A DNA stretch of 5,785 nucleotides from Chloroflexota bacterium (lineage in GTDB: Bacteria > Chloroflexota > Anaerolineae > Aggregatilineales > UBA3940). Positions 1 to 5,486 of the stretch are shown here, in pieces. A program made the translations under genes and the position numbers. Each line of letters starts with the position of its first letter. The stretch's first letter is position 1. The DNA lies in assembly GCA_010092775.1 (NCBI GenBank), contig JAADYZ010000103.1:1-5785 (forward strand), written 5' to 3'. Below the pieces are notes generated by a model. That model did not search any database. It saw only the letters and a program-made list of their open reading frames with translations, and was not told the DNA's origin.

Positions 1-6
1 CGTCTG

Positions 7-12
7 CCTCCT
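7..12 (-). promoter_or_regulatory. Ribosome-binding site of a leftward gene starting outside the window
   Basis: Read on the minus strand, AGGAGG lies six bases from the window edge. It is a perfect Shine-Dalgarno core. It follows a good minus-strand promoter at 67-95 with no other start codon set behind an SD in between. I infer that the start codon of a minus-strand gene lies within a few bases beyond position 1. The product cannot be seen. Confidence 0.65.
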
Positions 13-31
13 GTTGTCTGTGTTGTTCAAT

Positions 32-58
32 CTCTCATATACACTCTGTATTTGAGAG
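32..58. promoter_or_regulatory. 27-bp dyad (operator or 5' UTR hairpin) of the leftward gene
   Basis: The sequence reads CTCTCA-t-ATACA-ctc-TGTAT-t-TGAGAG: two arms of 6 and 5 paired bases, one T/T mismatch and a central CTC. It starts about two bases downstream of the expected start of the minus-strand transcript (near position 60). No T-run follows on either strand, so it is not a normal intrinsic terminator. Either a dimeric repressor binds here as a roadblock operator, or the transcript carries a 5' stabilising or translation-modulating hairpin. The symmetry is seen directly; the function is inferred. Confidence 0.55.
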
Positions 59-66
59 GTGACAGA

Positions 67-95
67 AGTATAGCACCCTCTCCTAGCCTTGACAA
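67..95 (-). promoter_or_regulatory. Sigma-70-type promoter reading off the left edge
   Basis: On the minus strand the -35 is TTGTCA (95 to 90) and the -10 is TATACT (72 to 67), with a 17-base spacer. A TGC triplet directly before the -10 makes it an extended -10. Each hexamer matches the consensus at 5 of 6 positions. Transcription would start near position 60 and run left through the dyad at 32-58 to the SD at 7-12. It is the best promoter match in the window. Confidence 0.7.
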
Positions 96-220
96 GCCAT
101 TCGCAACGAATATTGAGCCAATTCAACTTATTCGCCAGATTCTAATGCACATTGTTATAAAATGGTTTGATCAATCAGACGCCACGCATCCCCAGTGTGG
201 GGCAGCGGGGCGCGAGAGGA
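96..220. other. Non-coding spacer between the left-edge promoter and the metG stop
   Basis: No convincing gene is present. The stretch holds inverted copies of a CGAAT/ATTCG element (99-103, 107-111, 130-134), one pair forming an imperfect hairpin (107-116 with 123-134), just upstream of the leftward promoter. It also holds a small CCCCA-GTG-TGGGG hairpin (190-202) about 20 bp past the metG stop. That hairpin lacks a following T-run, so it is at best a weak or Rho-assisted end for metG. A short plus-strand frame through here has no SD, no recognisable motif and runs into antisense metG, so I do not call it. Confidence 0.5.
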
Positions 221-1987
221 CTATACTGTGGGTTGACCAAGCTCCTGTTCCAATACCTGCTTCTCATCCAACTTCTTGAATAGAGGCTGCGGTTGGCCTA
301 ACGTCTGACCGGGAGGCAGGGCAAGTGCCCCCCATTGCCCAACTGCTGCGGAAGCATCGTAAGTAAGAGCATCATGCGAGCGCTCATCTTCCTCGAAAGT
401 CTCGATCACTTGTTCTCCAAACAACTGCCCCTCAAAGCCGAGCAGACTGTACAACTGCTGCGAGGTAAATGGCAGGAAGGGCGACAAGATAATCGTCAGG
501 TGAGAAATCGCCTGCAAAGCAGTGTAAACCGTTTTTGCGGCGGCAGCTTTGTCTTCCTTGACTACCCCGAACCAGGGTGCTTTGTCGAGATAGACATTGA
601 CCTCACGGCTTAAGGCCATCGCTTCATCCAGTGCCCGCCGCAACTTAACGGCTGCGATACTGTCACCGACTGTCTCAAAGCCCACTTCAACTTTTTCAAG
701 TAGGGCCTTATCTTCTGGACCCAGCTCGCCCGGATCAGGCACCTGCCCATCCCAATGCTTGTAAGCGAACTTCAGCACGCGATTGACTAGATTACCCCAC
801 CAGGCCACCAGCTCGCTGTTGTTGCGAGCAACGAAGTCTTCCCAAGTAAAATCCGTATCGCGCGTTTCCGGCAACACACTGGCGATATAATAGCGGATGG
901 CATCCGGATCATAACGCTCCAGAATATCGATCAGCCAGATGGCCCGATTACGACTCTTTGAGAAGTCATCACCTTGCAACTTCATAAACTCATTGGCGGG
1001 TACATCATAAGGCAAGGTCAGTTCCTGATCGTCATCATCAGAGTACAAACCTCTCACACCGATCAGTTCTGCCTGCCACATCAGCGTATGGAAGGGAATG
1101 TTATCTTTCCCGATAAAGCAGTAGCCTTTGATCGCCGGATTATGCCAGAAATCACGCCAGGCTTCTGGCTGATCTGTATTATTTGCCCATTCAACGCTGG
1201 CGGTGAAGTAGCCCATCACCGCCTCAAACCACACATACAAGCGCTTATCTTCCCACCCTTCTAACGGAACCTGAATACCCCAGTCGATGTCACGCGTGAT
1301 TGGGCGTCCGCGCAAATCCTCAACCAAATTGCGCGCAAAGCTGATCACGTTGGGACGCCAATAATCCTTGTCACCCAGATACTCTCGCAGCGGATCGCGC
1401 AGTTTGGCCAAATCCAGAAAGTAGTGGTCGGTCTCGCGAATAATCGGGGTTGACCCGGTGAGCTTGCTAACCGGATCGATCAACAAAGTCGTATCGATCA
1501 GGCGACCACAGTTATCACATTGATCACCGCGCGCTTCGGGGAAGCCACAATGATGACAAACCCCTTCTACAAAGCGATCGGGAAGGAAACGTTCGGCCTC
1601 CTTATCAAACAGCATCTGCTGTGATTCACGATAGAGATAACCACGCTCTAACAGACGCGTGAAGAAATCCTGTGCAATCTGATGATGGTTCTCCGTATCG
1701 GTATGGGTGAACAAATCATAGGAAATACCGAGCTGCTTCTGTACCTGCAAAAAGCGGCTGTGATATTTCTCAAACAACTCACGTGGTGTCACCCCTTCCT
1801 TATCGGCTGCCAGAATGACCGGCGTACCGTGCGAGTCCGATCCAGAGACCATCAACACCCGGTTGCCTTTCAGGCGATGGTAGCGGGCAAATACGTCCGC
1901 TGGTAGATAAGCTCCGGCTAGATGGCCGATATGCAAGTCGCCGTTGGCATAGGGCCAGGCGACCGAAATATGGATGGTTTCTGTCAT
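221..1987 (-). CDS. metG: Methionyl-tRNA synthetase (MetRS)
   Basis: A class I aminoacyl-tRNA synthetase that charges tRNA-Met, including initiator tRNA, with methionine using ATP in the cytoplasm. The 588-residue protein has the HIGH motif at residues 19-22 within a typical YANGDLHIGH context. A zinc knuckle follows with Cys144, Cys147, Cys157 and Cys160. The KMSKS loop is present as DFSKS (341-345): the essential second Lys (344) is kept but the first Lys is Asp. An alpha-helical anticodon-binding domain follows from about residue 385. The length fits the short form: there is no C-terminal EMAP/Trbp111-like tRNA-binding domain as in the 677-residue E. coli enzyme. I chose the ATG at 1985-1987 because AGGAG lies 8 bases upstream; a longer frame starting at 2008 would translate that SD itself. 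Upstream lies an apparent attenuator (leader peptide plus terminator), suggesting control by Met-tRNA supply. No strong terminator follows. Identity is certain. Confidence 0.97.
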   Translation of the reverse strand: MTETIHISVAWPYANGDLHIGHLAGAYLPADVFARYHRLKGNRVLMVSGSDSHGTPVILAADKEGVTPRELFEKYHSRFLQVQKQLGISYDLFTHTDTENHHQIAQDFFTRLLERGYLYRESQQMLFDKEAERFLPDRFVEGVCHHCGFPEARGDQCDNCGRLIDTTLLIDPVSKLTGSTPIIRETDHYFLDLAKLRDPLREYLGDKDYWRPNVISFARNLVEDLRGRPITRDIDWGIQVPLEGWEDKRLYVWFEAVMGYFTASVEWANNTDQPEAWRDFWHNPAIKGYCFIGKDNIPFHTLMWQAELIGVRGLYSDDDDQELTLPYDVPANEFMKLQGDDFSKSRNRAIWLIDILERYDPDAIRYYIASVLPETRDTDFTWEDFVARNNSELVAWWGNLVNRVLKFAYKHWDGQVPDPGELGPEDKALLEKVEVGFETVGDSIAAVKLRRALDEAMALSREVNVYLDKAPWFGVVKEDKAAAAKTVYTALQAISHLTIILSPFLPFTSQQLYSLLGFEGQLFGEQVIETFEEDERSHDALTYDASAAVGQWGALALPPGQTLGQPQPLFKKLDEKQVLEQELGQPTV

Positions 1988-2054
1988 TAGATCCTCTCCT
2001 CTTTGCACGGTGATTTTACAGCGTCAAATCCAAAACATCCGCTGCCAAGCCAAC

Positions 2055-2081
2055 AAAAAAGCCGCCAGGGGTGCTGGCGGC
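2055..2081 (-). terminator. Intrinsic terminator in the metG leader (attenuator)
   Basis: On the minus strand, GCCGCCAG (2081-2074) and CTGGCGGC (2068-2061) form a perfect 8-bp GC-rich stem closed by a 5-base CACCC loop and followed at once by six T (2060-2055). Two further pairs (G-U and A-U) can extend the base. It lies 67 bases before the metG start codon and downstream of the metG promoter, with only the short Met-rich frame in between. It should therefore stop metG transcription early unless an alternative fold prevents it. There is no T-run on the plus strand, so its direction is clear. Confidence 0.85.
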
Positions 2082-2151
2082 CTGATTGTCAGTGGCTGTG
2101 TCGTCAGATCGATACGAGCAGAACCAAACGCTGCCTTGCAGATAGACCGCC
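2076..2151 (-). promoter_or_regulatory. Candidate antiterminator pairing of the metG leader
   Basis: On the minus strand, GGCGGTCT (2151-2144, inside the leader frame, codons 17-19) can pair with AGGCCGCC (2083-2076) in eight consecutive pairs, one of them G-U. The second arm shares six bases with the 5' arm of the terminator, so the two folds exclude each other. Two upstream hairpins would hold GGCGGTCT inside their loop: TGCAGA (2174-2169) with TCTGCA (2142-2137), and AACGCT (2158-2153) with AGCGTT (2132-2127). The first overlaps the third of three consecutive Met codons, so a ribosome stalled there would break it. The complementarity is visible; the switching is inferred and I have not computed energies. 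Confidence 0.55.
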
Positions 2152-2199
2152 GAGCGTTCTTAAGCATGTCTGCATCATCATTTGGCTTGCGACCATCAT
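2104..2199 (-). CDS. Met-rich leader peptide of metG (31 aa)
   Basis: A short frame on the metG transcript, starting ATG ATG and ending TGA. The peptide begins MMVASQMMMQ: five Met in the first nine residues, then none, with no fold or domain. GAGG (2207-2204) lies 4 bases before the first ATG and 7 before the second, so either Met could be the start. It begins about 20 bases after the expected transcription start and ends 22 bases before the terminator stem. This order matches the leader peptides of amino-acid-biosynthetic operons and of E. coli pheST (PheM), where clustered codons for the regulating amino acid sense charged tRNA. By analogy it would sense Met-tRNA and control metG. The frame and its Met cluster are seen; translation and regulation are inferred. 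The alternative is a chance GATGAT-type repeat in untranslated leader. Confidence 0.65.
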   Translation of the reverse strand: MMVASQMMMQTCLRTLGGLSARQRLVLLVSI

Positions 2200-2226
2200 C
2201 AATCCTCGACTCTTAGGGTTTGGACT

Positions 2227-2235
2227 AGTATATCA
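2227..2235 (-). promoter_or_regulatory. Promoter of metG and its leader
   Basis: On the minus strand, TGATATACT is an extended -10 (TG, one base, TATACT at 2232-2227). The only -35-like hexamer is TTGAGC (2258-2253), with a 20-base spacer that is too long to be ideal, so the extended -10 likely carries the promoter. Transcription would start near 2220, giving a metG leader of about 230 bases that includes the Met-rich frame and the terminator. Confidence 0.6.
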
Positions 2236-2340
2236 CAATCACGGCTCTCTTTGCTCAAGTTTGTTACAATTAGCACCCAGCGGAAACAAAGTCAAAAACC
2301 TGCGCTTGACGTTACGGTTTGGATCGCCTTTCCGACAACA

Positions 2341-2349
2341 TGCTATAAT
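2341..2349 (+). promoter_or_regulatory. Promoter of the hybrid kinase gene
   Basis: TGCTATAAT is a perfect -10 (2344-2349) with an extended TGC. The -35 is poor: the nearest candidate is TTGGAT (2319-2324) with a 19-base spacer, while the better-looking TTGACG (2306-2311) is 32 bases away and unusable. A weak -35 suggests an activator or reliance on the extended -10. Transcription would start near 2356, giving a 5' leader of about 70 bases. This promoter and that of metG are divergent, with their -10 elements about 110 bp apart. Confidence 0.65.
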
Positions 2350-2363
2350 GCCAAAGGCTAGCA

Positions 2364-2416
2364 GGGTGTTAGGTGGACGAGCCTCGATGGGGCCACACCC
2401 GGTGGCATAGGACCGG
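2364..2416 (+). promoter_or_regulatory. Structured 5' leader of the kinase gene
   Basis: Within the short leader, GGGTGT (2364-2369) can pair with ACACCC (2395-2400). Next to it, CCGGT (2399-2403) can pair with ACCGG (2412-2416) across an 8-base loop. The 3' arm of the second hairpin overlaps the first two bases of the GGAG ribosome-binding site (2415-2418; 7 bases before the ATG), so folding could lower translation. The two stems share two bases and cannot both form fully. I do not recognise a known riboswitch class. Confidence 0.35.
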
Positions 2417-2425
2417 AGAAACAGC

Positions 2426-3547
2426 ATGACAAAACAACACATTCTCCTGGTGGAAGATGACATTCCCTTGCTCAAGGGAGTCCATGATCTGCTCGACATG
2501 GCTGGATATCGAGTCTCCACTGCGACGGATGGTATGGATGGGCTGAGCTTCCTCAAGGAATCTCCCAGCCGCCCCGATCTGATTATCTCCGACATTCGCA
2601 TGCCCAATATGGACGGCTATGAATTCCTGGAAGAGGTGCGGAAAAATCACGCCTGGCTAGAAATTCCATTCATCTTCATGACGGCCAAGGGTGAAAAGCG
2701 CGACATCCGAGACGGAAAACTGCGCGGCGTCGATGACTATGTGACCAAGCCCTTTGATTTTCAGGACCTACTGATCTCAGTGCAGGCCACGTTAGGTCGC
2801 CGAGCTACCCTATCGGCTGTGCACGAGTCGCGTATGGAAGCGCTGAAGCGCCGCATTCTGAACGTTCTGAACCACGAATTCCGCACGCCTCTCAGCTTCA
2901 TCGTTGCATATGCCGATTTAATGGCTAGCAGCAGCGAGTTCGAATACTCCGACGACCTGCGCCAATACATTGCTGGCATTCTGGAGGGCAGCGAACGCTT
3001 ATCCAACTTGGTTGAGAGTTTGCTGGCTTTGGCCGAGATGGAGAGCGGCATCTCCTACAGCATTCAGGATACACGTAAGACGATCATCGACAGCGTCGAT
3101 CAAATCTTGTTCAACGTTATTGCCTCTTTACAGAAGAAGATCGAACGACAAGAAGTCCAAGTCAATGTTGATGTCTGCGATCCGGTGCCGCGTCTGGAAT
3201 GCGATCCGGTATACCTTGAATTGGCCATGCGCCATCTGATCGACAACGCGATCAAGTTTTCCCCGGCAGAGCAAGGGGCCAAGGTTGAGATCAGCTTGCA
3301 GCGCGAGGATAATATGCTGATCCTCAGCGTGACAGATTACGGTCGGGGCATCCCACAAGAGGAAGTGGAGCGGATGTACGACACCTTCTATCAGGTCAAC
3401 CGCGCCGAGCATGAGCAGCAGGGCGCAGGCGCCGGGCTGCCGATTGTACGCCATGTTGCCGACTTGCACGGGGGCAGCATCATCGTGAACTCTGCGCCGG
3501 ACCAGGGCAGTACCTTCATCATGCGCTTACCAATCTACATAGAATGA
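2426..3547 (+). CDS. Hybrid response regulator/sensor histidine kinase (REC-HisKA-HATPase)
   Basis: A 373-residue cytoplasmic signalling protein with no membrane segment or signal peptide. The receiver domain spans about residues 4-122, with acidic pocket Asp11/Asp12, phospho-acceptor Asp56 (in ISDIRMPNMDG), Thr86 and Lys108. The HisKA dimerisation domain (about 136-206) has the H-box NHEFRTPL with phospho-acceptor His150. The HATPase domain follows (about 255-370), with N-box Asn274, G1 box DYGRGI from Asp304 and a G2 box GAGAGL that is slightly unlike the common GTGLGL. All catalytic residues are present, so it is likely an active kinase. With the receiver in front and no input domain, it is probably fed by phosphotransfer from another kinase and passes phosphate on, or its receiver gates its own kinase. 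No partner regulator is in the window. The ATG has GGAG 7 bases upstream. A 97-bp gap without a terminator precedes the hydrolase-like genes, so read-through is possible. Confidence 0.92.
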   Translation: MTKQHILLVEDDIPLLKGVHDLLDMAGYRVSTATDGMDGLSFLKESPSRPDLIISDIRMPNMDGYEFLEEVRKNHAWLEIPFIFMTAKGEKRDIRDGKLRGVDDYVTKPFDFQDLLISVQATLGRRATLSAVHESRMEALKRRILNVLNHEFRTPLSFIVAYADLMASSSEFEYSDDLRQYIAGILEGSERLSNLVESLLALAEMESGISYSIQDTRKTIIDSVDQILFNVIASLQKKIERQEVQVNVDVCDPVPRLECDPVYLELAMRHLIDNAIKFSPAEQGAKVEISLQREDNMLILSVTDYGRGIPQEEVERMYDTFYQVNRAEHEQQGAGAGLPIVRHVADLHGGSIIVNSAPDQGSTFIMRLPIYIE

Positions 3548-3644
3548 CCCGCGAATCATGCCAGTGGCCCCACTTCACAACGAATTCTGCGGTAACATCT
3601 AGCTGTTCAACCTTGACAACTGCTCCCGAAGGAGAAGATTGACG
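3548..3644. other. Gap between the kinase and hydrolase-like genes
   Basis: It contains no recognisable intrinsic terminator: the only hairpin (AGTGG-cc-CCACT, 3563-3574) has a two-base loop and no T-run. A TTGACA (3613-3618) has no -10 at a usable distance. AAGGAG (3629-3634) is the ribosome-binding site of the next gene. I infer that the kinase and the following genes may be partly co-transcribed. Confidence 0.45.
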
Positions 3645-5465
3645 GTGTCCACTCCCTACGATGGCAAAGTCCACCTCTGGCATGTACAAGGCAGATGGGT
3701 CAGCGAACCTGACATCCCTACCCTGGTCCGCAACGTTCGACAGCGTCTTTCCGTCCCGACAGGGCTGTGGATCAAAACGGTGAACGCCGACCAGTGGCAG
3801 GGCTTCTTTGATACCAAGTCCTCCATGGAGATCAACGGACCAAGCGACATCAGCCGCTGGGGATCGGAACTATCTCGCAACAACATCGATCTGCATGTCT
3901 GGACCATCCCAGAAGATGACAACTTGCAGCGCGAGATCGAGATCACCATTCAGTCGGCGCAGGTGCCTGGTGTCAAATCGCTGATCCTCGATGTCGAACC
4001 CTTCGACGGCCAGAATTATTGGAACGGCTCGCCACAGGATGTTCGGACCTTTATGACCGCCTTGCGCAGTGCCCTGGGAGATGACTTCCACATTGGTATT
4101 AGCGTTGATCCGCGTGCCCACCGTCATACTCCTATCCATCCTGAAGCCTGGATGCCCTACATCGATAGCGTACACCCACAAATCTACTGGCGGTTGATGG
4201 GACGCACACCACGCGACGTGATCAACGAGACCTACGATGTGTGGGGCAATTACGGCAAGGCCATCGTGCCAGTCCTGCAAGCCTGGGATGTGGACGAAGC
4301 CAGCATGTTTGAAGCCCAAAACATCTGCCGCGGTGAGCGCGGCGCGCAGTCAGTCTCGTGGTTCCGCTGGGGCCGCATCGATCACTATGCGCCAATGAAC
4401 GACACCTTCGTAGAAGAAGAAATTGGGCCCGATGGCGTCGAGCGTACCTACGATTGGGAGCAAATTATCGGGCCAGACGATCCGGGCTTCCGCAATGGCG
4501 CGCATTCCGGCGAACCCGTTGACTCTAAGTTCACGATCTTCACCGGGCCAGCCGGTCACCTGGTCAAAAGCAAGAAAGCCACCCGGCGTGCCGACTCTGT
4601 TTGGGCGCAATGGACACCCACTTTGCCCAGCCCCGGTCTGTACGAAATCTCGGTCTATATCCCCGGCCAGGCCGCGACCTCACGCCAGGCACGCTATCAC
4701 ATTCACGGCGTGACGGGCGTCGCCTCAGAGCTGTTGGTTCGGCTCAACCAGTTGATCCACAGTAACAAGTGGGTGCCGATGGTAGTCTACGAATTCACCG
4801 GCGAGCAGCGCAGCGGGCGTGTCAACCTGACTGACCTGACCGGCGAGTCAGAAGATCGTGACATCGCCTTCTCGGCCATCCGTTGGCGTCGGGTGATCCG
4901 GCAGCAGAAGATTGATCAAGACGCACCCGGCTTTGATCCACCTGTTGGGTCCGAAGACGAGCGCCTGAGTGCGAAGGTTTGGCCGGGCACCTGGTTCGAT
5001 GCCACCGGCTATGCCGTCTATTACACTGTGGTTGGGCCGTCCTACCATACCGGCGTCGATCTCAACAACAATCAACCCAGTTGGGACACTGATCGCAACT
5101 CGCCGGTCTATTCACCGGCTGATGGGGTCGTAACGTATTCTGGTCGCTTGGGTGGTACCTGGGGTTGGGTGATCATCATTCGCCATGATCCGCTGCCTAA
5201 CGGTGAGCAAGTCTACAGCCGCATGGCACACGTCAACGATCCCGGCGTGCGCAAGAATGACCGTGTCAAGCGCGGCGAGCAGATCGCCCGGATTGGCAAC
5301 GCCGATGGGCAGTTGGCCTACCATTTGCACTTCGACATTGTCAAGACCGACATCTTGGAGCGCTATCCTGGTCACTGGCCTGGGCTCGACCTAGCAGCGG
5401 TCTATCAGCACTATCACAATCCGCGTACCTTTATTCAAGGCAACCGTCCACCCGGACGCAGCTAA
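3645..5465 (+). CDS. GH25-like TIM barrel, golvesin-like domain and M23 metallopeptidase
   Basis: A 606-residue predicted cell-wall hydrolase with three parts. Residues about 5-255 look like a TIM-barrel glycoside hydrolase related to GH25: WIKTV strand, then LDVEP with Asp116/Glu118 as candidate acids, then ISVDPR and HPQIYW strands. Residues about 294-416 resemble the golvesin/xanthan-lyase C-terminal beta-sandwich (WTPTLPSPGLYEISVYIP, then a YHIHG strand), a likely binding module. Residues about 450-590 are an M23 (LytM) zinc peptidase with ligands His468, Asp472 and His562 and catalytic His529 and His560 (motifs HTGVD, MAH, HLHF), so it should be an active peptidoglycan endopeptidase. I chose GTG at 3645, 10 bases after AAGGAG. 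It gives MSTPYDGKV, matching MDTPYSGKV of the next gene, whereas the TTG at 3639 has only a 4-base spacing. No signal peptide or membrane segment is seen. The M23 domain is firm; the glycosidase family is less sure. Confidence 0.88.
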   Translation: MSTPYDGKVHLWHVQGRWVSEPDIPTLVRNVRQRLSVPTGLWIKTVNADQWQGFFDTKSSMEINGPSDISRWGSELSRNNIDLHVWTIPEDDNLQREIEITIQSAQVPGVKSLILDVEPFDGQNYWNGSPQDVRTFMTALRSALGDDFHIGISVDPRAHRHTPIHPEAWMPYIDSVHPQIYWRLMGRTPRDVINETYDVWGNYGKAIVPVLQAWDVDEASMFEAQNICRGERGAQSVSWFRWGRIDHYAPMNDTFVEEEIGPDGVERTYDWEQIIGPDDPGFRNGAHSGEPVDSKFTIFTGPAGHLVKSKKATRRADSVWAQWTPTLPSPGLYEISVYIPGQAATSRQARYHIHGVTGVASELLVRLNQLIHSNKWVPMVVYEFTGEQRSGRVNLTDLTGESEDRDIAFSAIRWRRVIRQQKIDQDAPGFDPPVGSEDERLSAKVWPGTWFDATGYAVYYTVVGPSYHTGVDLNNNQPSWDTDRNSPVYSPADGVVTYSGRLGGTWGWVIIIRHDPLPNGEQVYSRMAHVNDPGVRKNDRVKRGEQIARIGNADGQLAYHLHFDIVKTDILERYPGHWPGLDLAAVYQHYHNPRTFIQGNRPPGRS

Positions 5466-5486
5466 CAACAAGAGGGGAAACGAACG

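Noticed and set aside
190..202. Hairpin after metG as an intrinsic terminator
   Set aside because: CCCCA-GTG-TGGGG has only 5 pairs, and the minus-strand bases after it are not a T-run.
52..279. 75-codon plus-strand frame at the left end
   Set aside because: There is no SD, it runs over the leftward promoter and into antisense metG, and the translation has no domain-like character.
1988..2008. MetRS start seven codons earlier (ATG at 2006-2008)
   Set aside because: The extra codons are the metG Shine-Dalgarno itself (AGGAGAGG), and the ATG at 1987 has correct spacing and leads straight into the conserved N-terminus.
1988..2220. T-box or SAM riboswitch in the metG leader
   Set aside because: A terminator before a synthetase gene suggests a T-box, but I find no T-box consensus (AGGGTGGNACCGCG-like) before the terminator and no SAM riboswitch core. 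The leader is also shorter than a usual T-box.
2306..2311. TTGACG as -35 of the kinase promoter
   Set aside because: The hexamer is good, but the spacer to TATAAT is 32 bases, far too long for sigma-70. Its pairing with GTCAA at 2291-2295 as an operator is only 5 bp and could be chance.
2003..2410. 135-codon plus-strand frame across the control region
   Set aside because: It runs antisense through the metG leader and over both promoters, has no SD or recognisable domain, and its composition reflects the terminator and leader sequence.
3613..3641. TTGACA as a promoter for the hydrolase genes
   Set aside because: At a 17-base spacing the -10 would fall on the start region with sequence unlike TATAAT, and transcription would begin inside the gene.
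3870..4319. 149-codon minus-strand frame inside the hydrolase gene
   Set aside because: It is a shadow of the long, clearly coding plus-strand gene and has no motif of its own.
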